Source of the DNA: DATGZX01 sp035296965
Lineage (GTDB): Bacteria; Planctomycetota; Planctomycetia; Gemmatales; Gemmataceae
Reading direction: 5' to 3'
NCBI GenBank assembly: GCA_035296965.1
Contig: DATGZX010000410.1
Span: 1-64,000 of the forward strand
DNA: 64,000 nucleotides
Position 1 is the stretch's first letter. Each line of letters begins with the position of its first letter. The position numbers and the translations under genes were made by a program. The notes below the pieces were generated by a model that did not search any database, was not told the DNA's origin, and saw only the letters and a program-made list of their open reading frames with translations. Of the stretch, positions 43,198-51,887 are shown piece by piece.

Positions 43198-43308
43198 GAG
43201 CCTGCTGAAAAAGGGGTCTGACCCCCTACGAAGCTTCACTGATTTCTTGCTTTCGTGGGGATCTATCGCCCTTCGTGGAAGGGGTCAGACCCCTTTTACA
43301 GCAGGCTC
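43198..43308. mobile_element. Family A hairpin element, copy 4
   Basis: 111 bp in the same orientation as copy 3, with complete ends (GAGCCTGCTG / CAGCAGGCTC). The flanking 5-mers CATTG and CAATG match at four of five positions. The right arm has one change (CCCCTTTTACAGC). It lies upstream of the TIGR03118 gene. Confidence 0.88.
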
Positions 43309-43392
43309 CAATGGCACCAGGGGTCCGGGCAAGGTTGCTTCATGCGGCCGCTGGTGCCCTCTTCATCTTTTACACCATTTTGGAGACACAGT

Positions 43393-45618
43393 ATGAAAAT
43401 CTGGACACGCCGTGTGGAAACGTGGGTACGTGGAGGCCGAAAAGAGACCAGCAAGCGCGCCGCCCGTTTGGGTGTCGAGGAGCTGGAGGCACGCCGCCTC
43501 ATGGCGGGAAACTTCCTGCAAACGAACCTGGTTTCCGACATTCCTGGTCTGGCCATGACTGCCGATCCGAACCTGGTCAACCCATGGGGACTCGTTGCCA
43601 GCGCAACAAGCCCATTTTGGGTGTCGGACAACGGCACCGGCCTTAGCACGCTCTACACCGGCCAAGGCGCGATAGTGCCTTTGGTCGTCAACATTCCGAA
43701 CAGCGCCGACATGAACTCACCTCATGGCACGCCGACCGGCATCGTTTTCAACGACAGCCAGTTTGGTTTCAACGTCTCGGAAGGGACAAAGAGCGGCTCC
43801 AGCATTTTCATCTTCGATACCCTGGATGGGACGATCTCGGGCTGGAACCCAGGCGTGGATCGGAACAATGCCATCATGGAGGTCGATATCCCCGGCGCGG
43901 TGTACACCGGCCTGGCCATCGGCAACGACAGTGATCGGGTGCTTCTCTTCGCCGCCGACCATTCCAAGGGTACCATCGATGTGTTCGATCAGGGATTCAA
44001 GCCGGTCACGAACTTGCCCGGCAACTTCACGGACCCCAAGCTGCCCGCGGGCGCTTCTCCGTTCAACGTGCAGACGATCAATGGCCAACTCTACGTGGAG
44101 TACACGGCGACGATCCCCGGCAAGAACGGCGGTCCGGCCCAGCACACCGGCTTCGTGGACGTCTACAACACCGACGGCACGCTGGCCCATCGCCTGATCA
44201 GCGAGGGCGTGCTCGACAGTCCCTGGGGAGTTGCCCTTGCCCCCTCGAATTTCGGCCAGTTCAGCAATGACCTGCTGGTTGGCAATTTCGGCAACGGCCA
44301 CATCAATGCTTTCAATGCCGCTACCGGCAAGTTCGCGGGCGAGCTGATCGCCAATAACGGACAAGCCTTCGAGGAGGATCACCTCTGGGCCCTGAAGTTT
44401 GGCAATGGGGCGGCGGCCGGCAACTCGAACACACTATTCTTCACAGCCGGCATTAACGGCGAAAGCGATGGGCTGCTGGGCTCGCTGCAAGCGATCGCCA
44501 GCATTTCTCCGCAGACGCCGATTCTTCCAAACCTGACCACGACCGCGGAGCAGGTTGTCTCGACCATCCCGTCCACCAACGGCGACCTGAATCCTTACGG
44601 CGTGGCCTTTGTGCCGCAAGGCGTTTCGAGCGGCGGTAAGCTCCAGGCGGGCAACATTCTCGTTTCCAATTTTAACGACAGCGGCAATACCGAAGGGACC
44701 GGCTCCACGATCGTGCAGATCACCCCGCTTGGTCAGCAATCGGTCTTTTTCCAGGGCGGACCAGGGCTGGGATTAACCACGGCACTCGGCGTGCTCAAGA
44801 GTGGTTTCGTCATCGTCGGTAATGTTCCCACCGCCACGAACGGCACCGCGGAACAGGGGTCGCTCCTGATCCTCGACAAGAACGGCAACGTTGTGCAGAC
44901 GCTAACCGATTCCGCGCTTCTCAACGGCCCTTGGGATCTGGCGATCAACGACGAGGGCACGCATGCAGAGGTGTTTGTTTCGAATGCCTTAAGCGGTTCA
45001 ATCACGCGCATCAACTTAAGCATTCCCAACGGCGGCACGCCCATCGTGGAGAGCGAAACCCAGATCGCCTCGGGTTACGCCCACCGCCTGGACCCGAACG
45101 TGGTGGCTGTCGGCCCAACCGGTCTCGCCTTCGACTCGGTCAACGACATCCTCTACGTCGCCTCCACGGATGACAATGCCATCTACGCGATTCCGAATGC
45201 AGCGATTGCCACGCAGGATAACGGCACAGGAAAGTTGATCGTAAAGAACAATCCTCACCTCCACGGCCCGCTCGGCCTGGTGCTGGCGCCAAACGGCGAC
45301 CTGATCGCTGCCAATGGCGATGCTGTCAATCCAGATCCCAATCATCTCAACGAACTGGTCGAATTCACTCCCAAAGGCCAATTCGTAGCGCAATTCCAGC
45401 TAGATGCTGGGAATGCGGGCGCTGCGTTTGGAGTCGCCGTCTCCGTAGCCGACGGCCAGATACGATTCGCAGCAGTAGACGACAACACCAACACACTTGA
45501 CGTGTGGACATTCAATAAGGAGCCGGCCGGGGCAGCAATCGCGAAGGAGGCCATCGATGGGGTGTTCGGCCAGGAAGCGGCATTCGTAGCAGGAACGCAA
45601 ATCAGCAAGCAGCCTTGA
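43393..45618 (+). CDS. TIGR03118-family surface beta-propeller protein
   Basis: 741 residues from ATG 43393 with GGAGA upstream. The leader is Arg-rich (MKIWTRRVETWVRGGRKETS) and followed by RLGVEELEARRLMAG, the E-x-LE-x-R motif shared with the 13.9 and 23.6 kb proteins. The body matches the TIGR03118 propeller: NLVSDIPGLAMTADPNLVNP, WGLVASATSPFWVSDNGTGL, SPWGVALAPSNFG, LLVGNFGNGHINAF, ALKFGNGAAAGNSNTLFFTA. The family is extracellular and uncharacterised. No C-terminal PEP-type sorting signal is seen. A perfect 11-bp hairpin follows 40 nt after the stop. Confidence 0.88.
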   Translation: MKIWTRRVETWVRGGRKETSKRAARLGVEELEARRLMAGNFLQTNLVSDIPGLAMTADPNLVNPWGLVASATSPFWVSDNGTGLSTLYTGQGAIVPLVVNIPNSADMNSPHGTPTGIVFNDSQFGFNVSEGTKSGSSIFIFDTLDGTISGWNPGVDRNNAIMEVDIPGAVYTGLAIGNDSDRVLLFAADHSKGTIDVFDQGFKPVTNLPGNFTDPKLPAGASPFNVQTINGQLYVEYTATIPGKNGGPAQHTGFVDVYNTDGTLAHRLISEGVLDSPWGVALAPSNFGQFSNDLLVGNFGNGHINAFNAATGKFAGELIANNGQAFEEDHLWALKFGNGAAAGNSNTLFFTAGINGESDGLLGSLQAIASISPQTPILPNLTTTAEQVVSTIPSTNGDLNPYGVAFVPQGVSSGGKLQAGNILVSNFNDSGNTEGTGSTIVQITPLGQQSVFFQGGPGLGLTTALGVLKSGFVIVGNVPTATNGTAEQGSLLILDKNGNVVQTLTDSALLNGPWDLAINDEGTHAEVFVSNALSGSITRINLSIPNGGTPIVESETQIASGYAHRLDPNVVAVGPTGLAFDSVNDILYVASTDDNAIYAIPNAAIATQDNGTGKLIVKNNPHLHGPLGLVLAPNGDLIAANGDAVNPDPNHLNELVEFTPKGQFVAQFQLDAGNAGAAFGVAVSVADGQIRFAAVDDNTNTLDVWTFNKEPAGAAIAKEAIDGVFGQEAAFVAGTQISKQP

Positions 45619-45658
45619 CGCGAGGAGCTTCGGGTTAGAACGACATCACAATCTGCTA

Positions 45659-45684
45659 GGCAGGAGGGCATGAGCCCTCCTGCC
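45659..45684 (+). terminator. Hairpin terminator-like structure after the TIGR03118 gene
   Basis: GGCAGGAGGGC pairs perfectly with GCCCTCCTGCC around an ATGA loop. The following bases (AAATGATCATT) contain no good T-run, so termination may be inefficient or factor-assisted. Confidence 0.5.
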
Positions 45685-45849
45685 AAATGATCATTCAATT
45701 CTTTCCTTCGACCCGTTTCCGCCCTCGAGCGCCCAAAGTGGGCCGCTTGTTCGGCTTACGCAGTGAAGAAGGCGGATAAGACATATCGGACCTATAGGTC
45801 GAATGGAATGTTCACCGGCTAGGATTATTCCCGGTCCAACGTTGCCCAT

Positions 45850-45922
45850 TGGGCGGCACAGGATTCGAACCTGTGACTTCCACCGTGTGAGGATGGCACT
45901 CTAGCCGCTGAGTTAGCCGCCC
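45850..45922 (-). tRNA. tRNA-Val (anticodon CAC)
   Basis: Read on the - strand: acceptor GGGCGGC pairs with GCCGCCC, the D arm contains AACTCAGCGGCTAGAGT, and the anticodon stem CCATC/GGTGG encloses loop CTCACAC, giving anticodon CAC for the valine codon GTG. The T arm is CACAGGTTCGAATCCTGTG, with discriminator A. CCA is not encoded. Confidence 0.93.
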
Positions 45923-45992
45923 AGGAAGGCGTCCGCACGGCAACTCGATCCAGGATGCGCGACCTGGATCGCCGCCGGCAGACGCGGTGCAT

Positions 45993-46283
45993 TTACACGG
46001 TCGGAGGTTGAGGTGGAACATGCTCCTCGAACTTGGGCACATTGGTCGCCACACGCTGCGGCGGACGAGGCGGCTCCAGTGCAGTCGGCTCCTGACGCAT
46101 GGTGCCGATCACATGGCTTTCCACTTCATCCTCGAGGCCCTTGAGGCCTTTCTTGAATTCGACAATGCCCTTGCCCAGGGACCTGCCTACCTCGGGCAAC
46201 CGGCGACCGAAAAGGAGAACACCAATTATCAATAGTATCGTGATCTCCATGGGGCCAAGAGCGAAAGCAAACAGCGGGTTCAT
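45993..46283 (-). CDS. tatA: Twin-arginine translocase subunit TatA/TatE
   Basis: 96 residues: a short N-terminus, one membrane helix (MEITILLIIGVLLFG) and the conserved hinge FGRRLPEVGRSLGKGIVEFK. An amphipathic helix and a Pro-rich, charged tail follow. TatA subunits polymerise to form the pore that exports folded proteins carrying RR signals. No tatB or tatC lies nearby. The tRNA-Val gene is 70 bp downstream. Confidence 0.93.
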   Translation of the reverse strand: MNPLFAFALGPMEITILLIIGVLLFGRRLPEVGRSLGKGIVEFKKGLKGLEDEVESHVIGTMRQEPTALEPPRPPQRVATNVPKFEEHVPPQPPTV

Positions 46284-46840
46284 GATAATCCCCTTGTTTA
46301 TTCAGGTAGTTCCAAGCTTAAGGTTGGTGCGTTCAGAGGGGCCGGAGACGTACCTGATCGATCCTTCCGAACTCTCTGGTACACCTAAGTATAGCAACCA
46401 AAACTGCACGTGGACAAGCAGAATGTCGTGGCAAACCTCTTCTGGAATTCGTGTCTCCAGGCAATCCGCTCGCGTGAACGTGCCCGGCAAGGATTATTCG
46501 CTACAATCGCTCCGGGCTGCTCTGACTTTCTGTAGGGCCATTTCTTTGAACGGCAGCCCCTGTCACTGGAGGATTCACTCAGAATGCGCGAAAAGACCTG
46601 GGCTGCACGACTACAAACATGGAAGCACTCCCTTGATGAGATGACCAGGCGGGAACGCGTTTGAGGGACCGGAGCAATGGTACCCTGCGAGGAGATCCAC
46701 TCAGGTGGATAAGAAAAGTATACTCGGTTGACATGTCCGAAGGCAAGGAAAGTTGCAATTTGTTGCCAAATTGTCGAACGATTCACCTCACGGCGGCTGC
46801 TGGATTCGGCGAATCCTGAAAAACCTTCGTACGGCTGCGG
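46284..46840. other. Intergenic, no convincing gene
   Basis: A 133-codon frame on the - strand and others on the + strand lack family features. A 26-codon + frame (46584-46664) has GGAGGA 10 nt upstream but nothing else to support it. Confidence 0.4.
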
Positions 46841-47551
46841 TCAGGTGCAGCGACTAGTGAGGCTCCCAAGAATGCTCTCTGGAATCACAATGGCGGCCGC
46901 GACCTGTTCCTCGTCAGAACTCGTCGCCAGCGGCGGGCCGACCCAGCCCCAATAGCGCCGTAGGAGAGCCAGATATGCGTTGGCGGCATGAGAACCAGCG
47001 GGGTCAATGGCCATGGTGTGTTCTTTCCATTCAGACAGCGCTGATTGAACCGGAATCCAGCCCGCGTACCGGAGCAATCGGCCGGCAACTTCGTTGGCCG
47101 TCTGCCTTGCCTCCCCGACAAAGACGCTATTTGGACGTGCAAGGTCTGCCATTAAAATAGCGAGGTCGATAAGAAAAGTGCTTCGTGCCTCGCTTGGGCG
47201 CATGAAGTCCAACCCGCGTGCCATGAAGTAGCGAGAAACCGCCCTGACCAACGCTTCCCTTCCTTGCTCAGCAAGATCGAGCTCCTCGAGACCTACCGGC
47301 AAGCGCTTGTCAAGTTCGCGGGCGCGATCATAGAAGATCGCACAAATCAATAACCTAGGAAGGCGCGCTTGGTTGTTCTCCTCGGTTTTTTTCGCCCTAG
47401 ACGCATCGAACACAAGTTCCTCGACGACCGTCATCCCCTCATTGCGCCCCTGACTCGCGGGATTTGCGAGGGGCACAGAAGGATCGTGAATCGCTTCGCA
47501 AACAAAATCCTCTAGGACGTGGAAGCCCTCGTTGCGACCTGGGTTAGCCAT
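46841..47551 (-). CDS. Protein of unknown function paired with a DUF6941-like gene
   Basis: 236 residues, not recognised. The N-terminus has two related segments, NPGRNEGFHVLEDFVCEAI and QGRNEGMTVVEELVFDASR (RNEG-x-x-V-x-E-x-x-V), suggesting an internal duplication. A helical middle region follows (LAEQGREALVRAVSRYFMAR, FLIDLAILMADLAR). No signal peptide or membrane helix is seen. The start lies 3 nt after the stop of the upstream gene, so the two are almost surely co-translated. Confidence 0.6.
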   Translation of the reverse strand: MANPGRNEGFHVLEDFVCEAIHDPSVPLANPASQGRNEGMTVVEELVFDASRAKKTEENNQARLPRLLICAIFYDRARELDKRLPVGLEELDLAEQGREALVRAVSRYFMARGLDFMRPSEARSTFLIDLAILMADLARPNSVFVGEARQTANEVAGRLLRYAGWIPVQSALSEWKEHTMAIDPAGSHAANAYLALLRRYWGWVGPPLATSSDEEQVAAAIVIPESILGSLTSRCT

Positions 47552-47554
47552 GCT

Positions 47555-47953
47555 TCACCTCATTCTGAGCGGGCGCTCCTCAATTAATAGCCCATCATAC
47601 CAGTACTGAACCGAATACAGACCTGGCCACGGAAAGGAACAGTGCTGAATCCGAAAGGGAACTCCCACTACATCGAGCGGGTCGGAGCTGAACTGGATTG
47701 GTCGCTTTTGTGTCTCGAATACCGTCTGACCTGTTTCCTCGAATACGCAAACGATGTGCCCTTGCCCCTGCCCGCGACCTTCGGTGAGAGCGAGGAATGC
47801 ACAGAACTCTTGGTAGAACAGTGGGTACGGTGGCTCACTGACCGAATGGATGTTACAGATCAAACCGACGATCGTGACCCGACGGTTGTTCTGCCCGTCC
47901 AACCGCCAATCGTCGCACAGGAGCATGTACCGAACGATAGGAATAATCGCCAT
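47555..47953 (-). CDS. DUF6941-like protein
   Basis: 132 residues from ATG 47953 (MAIIPIVRYMLLCDDWRLDG). The start RYMLLCDDWRLDGQNNRRVT followed by IVGLICNIHS resembles the DUF6941 family, small beta-rich proteins of unknown role. A beta-sandwich-like pattern follows (FCAFLALTEGRGQGQGHIVC, PWPGLYSVQYWYDGLLIEE). The longer frame to 48076 lacks a ribosome site. It sits directly upstream of an unknown gene with a 3-nt gap. Confidence 0.62.
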   Translation of the reverse strand: MAIIPIVRYMLLCDDWRLDGQNNRRVTIVGLICNIHSVSEPPYPLFYQEFCAFLALTEGRGQGQGHIVCVFEETGQTVFETQKRPIQFSSDPLDVVGVPFRIQHCSFPWPGLYSVQYWYDGLLIEERPLRMR

Positions 47954-48174
47954 GGCCCGTTCCCGTGGGAGTCTCGGAGACCAATTGCCAATATACCCAG
48001 GCATCAGAGCAAGGCGCTGCAATTTTTGAGGAGATCGCCGTTCGGACACTGCCGCATGTGGTGGCGAGAGAGGCAAAAAGACAGAACCAGGGAAGCCGCG
48101 AGCAAAGATCTGCTTTTGCTGTCGGCTTCCCTGGTTGTCGAGTCAAATTATCCCGGCCAGCTCGATCAACTTCG

Positions 48175-49980
48175 TTACACCGTTTGGGCCTCAAGGCGGA
48201 GCGCCGGATGATTGGGGGTCACGGGGGGTGGAACCATCAGGAGCGGGCGGCGCGGCATCGTGGTCATCTTGTAGATCGGTCCGCGGTAAAGGTTGGTGAT
48301 CCAGCCCCAACTTTTCGCAACGGAGCGGACCAGGCCAGCCATGCCGTAAAGCTGGTACATCACGCGGAAGCTCCACAACGGATCGTTCCAGTTCGCCACG
48401 GCGCGTACAAAGTTCAAAGGGTTGTAAAAACTGGCGTAGCCGAGGTAGAGGTTGATTTGCTTCCGCCAAGGATTCGGATCCTCCGTGGCGACACAGTGGT
48501 TGCCGTCGTAATGGAAATCCTCCACTTTTTCGTTGCCGGCGTTGGCGATGACCATCCCTCTTGCATAGGGCTCCTCGTAGCCCTTGCTGCCCACCGAAGG
48601 CGTGAGGATGGTGACCTGGACGGTAACGGAACCGGACTTGCGGAGGAAATTCACCTGATTGAGGAGGCCGTAAAGGTTGCCTCGGCTCACAAGTGGCTGG
48701 CCATCGTGGTGCATCATCATGGCCATCGGGGAAATGCCGTTCTGATTCAGGAGCTCGAAGAGCTTCTTGGTTTTTTCCGGGCTTTGGCCCTTCTTGACGA
48801 GTTCCGCAGTCATATCCTCGATACCGAACCAGATCGCACGCAGCCCTCCCTCGCGACACAAAGGGAGCAGGTCCTGGTTCTTGAAGACGTCAAACTCGGT
48901 CGCCTCGGTGCCGAGGATCACTGCGTCGCGGAAGGGTCGTCCGTGCACCTTGCCGCGCGCTAATTCGGTGAAGATTTCTTCAACGGTCTCGCGATTATTG
49001 AAGAAATTGTCGTCGGTCCCGAAGAAAGTCCGGATTCCAGTCCCTTCCGTAACCCTCTCCATTTCGTCGCGCAGCCGGGTGGGACTCTTGAAGCGGAAAG
49101 TAAACTGGTTGTAAGCGGGTATTGGACAGTATGGGCAGTGGAACTTGCAACCGTGGGTCGTCACGAGGGAAACGATCCCACCATAGCGGTGCAACTTGGG
49201 GAGCGGGATAGGCTGGGATGCCAACGTCCTGCGACGGTGCGGCGGCTCAATTAAGGCCAAGCCCACCATCGGATGCGGCAACTCGTCCAGATCTTGCACC
49301 ATCCGCTGAATGCCTGTATCGATCAGCCGGTCGAGCGGCGCCTTCTCATCTCCTTCTCGAAATACGAGTCCGGGGATGTCGTCGAGTAACCCGGAGCGGC
49401 GCAGCCTGTGGAACGTTTTGCGCGGATGTTCGCCGCCGCACCGAGATTCCATGATGCGATCTAGCAACTCCAGGGCCACGTACTCCTCGCCGGTGACAAC
49501 CACGTCCGCGCTGTACTTGCCGTCGGGGCCACAACCAAAGAAGTCCCAGGGCTCGTAGATAGCCTTGGCGCCGCCGGCCAGGATGAGCGGACGGCCCTCG
49601 CCAAGCCGATAAGCGTCCGCGATCAGCTCGTAGGCGTTGGCGCTATGAATCTGCATGCTCGAGACAAACAGCATCTGAGGCGGCACACCGTCGAAACGAA
49701 CTTCGCTGGGCCGAACGTTGCGGTTCCACTGATGCTGCACGATGCGCAGCTGCGTGAAGCCTGCCTGGTATACGGCAGCTGCGATGGCGCGCGGGCCGGC
49801 GGTCAGCAAGCTCATGTCGGCAAACAGGAACGGCCCCAGACGCGTTCGGAAGTCAAAGGCATAGCAGACAAGCACCGGGATTTGCTCCGCGTCGGGGTTG
49901 GCGCGAAGGCGTCTTTCAAGTTCGTTGTATTGCCCCGGACGGGTATAACGGTCGTTCTTGGGACGACTCGGTAGTTCCAT
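48175..49980 (-). CDS. B12-binding-domain radical SAM protein
   Basis: 601 residues. An N-terminal cobalamin-binding-like Rossmann region (about 30-175; LILAGGAKAIYEPWDFF, VVTGEEYVALELLDRI) precedes the radical-SAM cluster C278-x3-C282-x2-C285 (THGCKFHCPYC), then a TIM-barrel (FFGTDDNFFNN, AIWFGIEDMTAELVKKGQSP). Such proteins reduce SAM at a 4Fe-4S cluster to start radical reactions, often methyl transfer through B12. The C-terminal roughly 100 residues are specific to this group. No pathway genes are adjacent, so the substrate is unknown. Confidence 0.9.
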   Translation of the reverse strand: MELPSRPKNDRYTRPGQYNELERRLRANPDAEQIPVLVCYAFDFRTRLGPFLFADMSLLTAGPRAIAAAVYQAGFTQLRIVQHQWNRNVRPSEVRFDGVPPQMLFVSSMQIHSANAYELIADAYRLGEGRPLILAGGAKAIYEPWDFFGCGPDGKYSADVVVTGEEYVALELLDRIMESRCGGEHPRKTFHRLRRSGLLDDIPGLVFREGDEKAPLDRLIDTGIQRMVQDLDELPHPMVGLALIEPPHRRRTLASQPIPLPKLHRYGGIVSLVTTHGCKFHCPYCPIPAYNQFTFRFKSPTRLRDEMERVTEGTGIRTFFGTDDNFFNNRETVEEIFTELARGKVHGRPFRDAVILGTEATEFDVFKNQDLLPLCREGGLRAIWFGIEDMTAELVKKGQSPEKTKKLFELLNQNGISPMAMMMHHDGQPLVSRGNLYGLLNQVNFLRKSGSVTVQVTILTPSVGSKGYEEPYARGMVIANAGNEKVEDFHYDGNHCVATEDPNPWRKQINLYLGYASFYNPLNFVRAVANWNDPLWSFRVMYQLYGMAGLVRSVAKSWGWITNLYRGPIYKMTTMPRRPLLMVPPPVTPNHPALRLEAQTV

Positions 49981-50407
49981 GGGGAGCCCTTTCTATGCGT
50001 TGTCTGTAATCGCCATGTTCTTCCAGACCTGCACGAAAACAGGAGTGCGGATCAAGATGCTGGCTGTCCACGCGTGGTTTTCATCTGTTCCGAGGTGGGC
50101 GACCAAGATGCTCAATACCGGTCCCAGGAGGTTCGGGAATCTGAACAAAATTAGAGCCACGGACTGTTAATTGCAAGAGCAGTCAACTTCTATTCGCGGT
50201 TTCTTCGCGCGAATTTGGCAATTCTTAATGGAAGGGGAAACCATCTCGCCCTCCCAGCCAGACTCCCGTAACCCGCGTTCACCCCTGGCATGCACGTTTG
50301 ACAAGGGGTCGTATCTATACTACTAAGTTTGGCAGGAAGAAGGTGTGCGCAATCGTAAGAAATGGGCAGAAGCTACGCCGAAGGGTGGAGGGTGCTCTGG
50401 GCCCATA
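49981..50407. other. Intergenic, no gene; degenerate REP-like sequence
   Basis: Nothing coding is recognised. AAGGGGTCGTATCTATACTA near 50303-50325 resembles the RAYT-linked REP (AAGGGGACGTATCTAATTA) with a few changes. Confidence 0.4.
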
Positions 50408-50520
50408 AGAGCGTGTTGAAAAAGGGGTCGGACCCCCTGGAGAATCGAGGCAATCCGCCCATTTCTGAGGCAACCAGGCTCCGCAGAGTCCAAGGGGTCT
50501 GACCCCTTTTTCAACACGCT
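50408..50520. mobile_element. Family B hairpin element, copy 2
   Basis: 113 bp with ends GAGCGTGTTGAAAAAGGGG / CCCCTTTTTCAACACGCTC and interior CCAGGCTCCGCAGAGTCC, in the same orientation as copy 1. It ends 15 bp before the diguanylate cyclase start, so it forms part of that gene's leader. Flanks (CATAA / AAAAG) give no clear duplication. Confidence 0.87.
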
Positions 50521-50535
50521 CAAAAGGTGTGATTC

Positions 50536-51762
50536 GTGGAAGTCAATCTCGAATCTAGCATCGTCGGTCTCGGCATCCAGTGGGCTGGGATCTTCCTGGT
50601 AACGATTCTCTCGTTCCTCCTCACGCGGTCGGTCTGCCGCGACTTCCTCGATTACTGGACGATCGCATGGAGCTGCCTGGCCCTGGCGCTCTCAGCGCTC
50701 CTCGTTACCTTCTGCCTGCACGTCAACCCCAGGGTCTGTTACACATTCTATTGCCTGGGCGAATACGCGTTCGGCTACCTGTTTGTGGCCGGTTGCCGCA
50801 ATCTCGCAACCGGAGTGCAACTGCGCCGGCGCGACCTGTGGGCGATTCCCCTGGGCGTTTTGGTAGCGATCGCCCTGCCACATTTGTGTGACAACTTCTC
50901 CAGCTTGCTTATACCGCATGCAGCTATTCTGGCGGGGTTCTGGATCGTCAGCTTTTGTGTGTTGCGGCCCGCGCGCCTGCAGAAGCACTGGGGCAGCGGC
51001 CTCAAGGTAATGTCCGTGGCGCTCCTGCTGTTGACGCTGGATTTTCTGCAATACATCCCGACCAACGCCTACACAACCATCACCGGACATCCGACATCGT
51101 TCACGTATCTGAAGTATTCCTCGCTTTATGACTTGATCCTCGAGATTCTGCTCGGCTTTGGCACGGTCATGGCGGTGATGGAGAGTATCCGTGGCGAACT
51201 GGAAGACGCCAATCTGGAACTGGCCGAGGCAGGTTCGCGTCTCAGGGTCCTGGCCGAGCAGGATCCTCTGACCGAAGCTCTCAACCGGCATGCGTTTTAC
51301 GCCTTCCTGGAGAAGAACCCGAACCAGAACAGGACACGGGGCAGCCTTGCCATCGTGGATGTCGATGACTTCAAGTCGATCAACGACACTCTCGGCCACT
51401 CTGCCGGCGATGCCGCGATCAGGGCCGTGGCGAGCGCCATCCGATCGATTATCCGCGCCGATGATCTCCTGATCAGGTGGGGAGGCGATGAGTTCCTGAT
51501 CGTCCTGGTAGGACTTGCCGAGAGCGAGGCTCGTGCCCGGCTCAGCAAGTTAAACGGCATTCTGGCCCGGACATCTTTGCCTGGATTGGACGAATGCGTG
51601 CTGCTGGCAGTTTCCTGCGGCATAGCTTCCTTCGGGGATGCCGCGGGACTCGAACGAGCTATCGATAGCGCCGATCGCGAAATGTATCTCTGCAAGCAGG
51701 CCCGGAAAAGCGCTGCTAACGAAGACTCAGGTTATCCACCTCAGCTCGTCGGCATCTCCTGA
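50536..51762 (+). CDS. Membrane-bound diguanylate cyclase
   Basis: 408 residues from GTG 50536. The N-terminal roughly 215 residues form about six or seven membrane helices (GIFLVTILSFLLTRSV, LALALSALLVTFCLHV, IWSVALLLLTLDFLQYI-type). A short helix and a GGDEF domain follow: DPLTEALNRHAFYAFLEK, IVDVDDFKSINDTLGHSAGD, and active site G316-G-D-E-F320 in RWGGDEFLIVLVG. The inhibitory site R307-x-x-D310 is present five residues before it, implying feedback by c-di-GMP. It should make c-di-GMP at the membrane. It is flanked by two family B hairpins. Confidence 0.93.
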   Translation: MEVNLESSIVGLGIQWAGIFLVTILSFLLTRSVCRDFLDYWTIAWSCLALALSALLVTFCLHVNPRVCYTFYCLGEYAFGYLFVAGCRNLATGVQLRRRDLWAIPLGVLVAIALPHLCDNFSSLLIPHAAILAGFWIVSFCVLRPARLQKHWGSGLKVMSVALLLLTLDFLQYIPTNAYTTITGHPTSFTYLKYSSLYDLILEILLGFGTVMAVMESIRGELEDANLELAEAGSRLRVLAEQDPLTEALNRHAFYAFLEKNPNQNRTRGSLAIVDVDDFKSINDTLGHSAGDAAIRAVASAIRSIIRADDLLIRWGGDEFLIVLVGLAESEARARLSKLNGILARTSLPGLDECVLLAVSCGIASFGDAAGLERAIDSADREMYLCKQARKSAANEDSGYPPQLVGIS

Positions 51763-51875
51763 GCGCTTGTTGAAGAAGGGGTCAGACCCCTTGAGTTCTG
51801 CAGAGCCTGGTCCCTCAGAAATGGGCGGATTGCCTCGATTCTCCAGGGGGTCTGACCCCTTTTTCAACAAGCGCT
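51762..51875. mobile_element. Family B hairpin element, copy 3
   Basis: About 114 bp with ends AGCGCTTGTTGAAGAAGGGG / CCCCTTTTTCAACAAGCGCT, inverted relative to copies 1 and 2 (interior GCAGAGCCTGGTCCCTCAG). It overlaps the last base of the diguanylate cyclase stop codon. With copy 2 it brackets that gene. Confidence 0.86.
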
Positions 51876-51887
51876 GAGCGCGTGACC

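Noticed and set aside
42913..43239. 108-codon - strand frame
   Set aside because: Starts inside family A copy 4 and shows no protein-like pattern beyond it.
47965..48963. 332-codon + strand frame
   Set aside because: Overlaps the radical SAM gene, whose cluster motif and domain order are clear.
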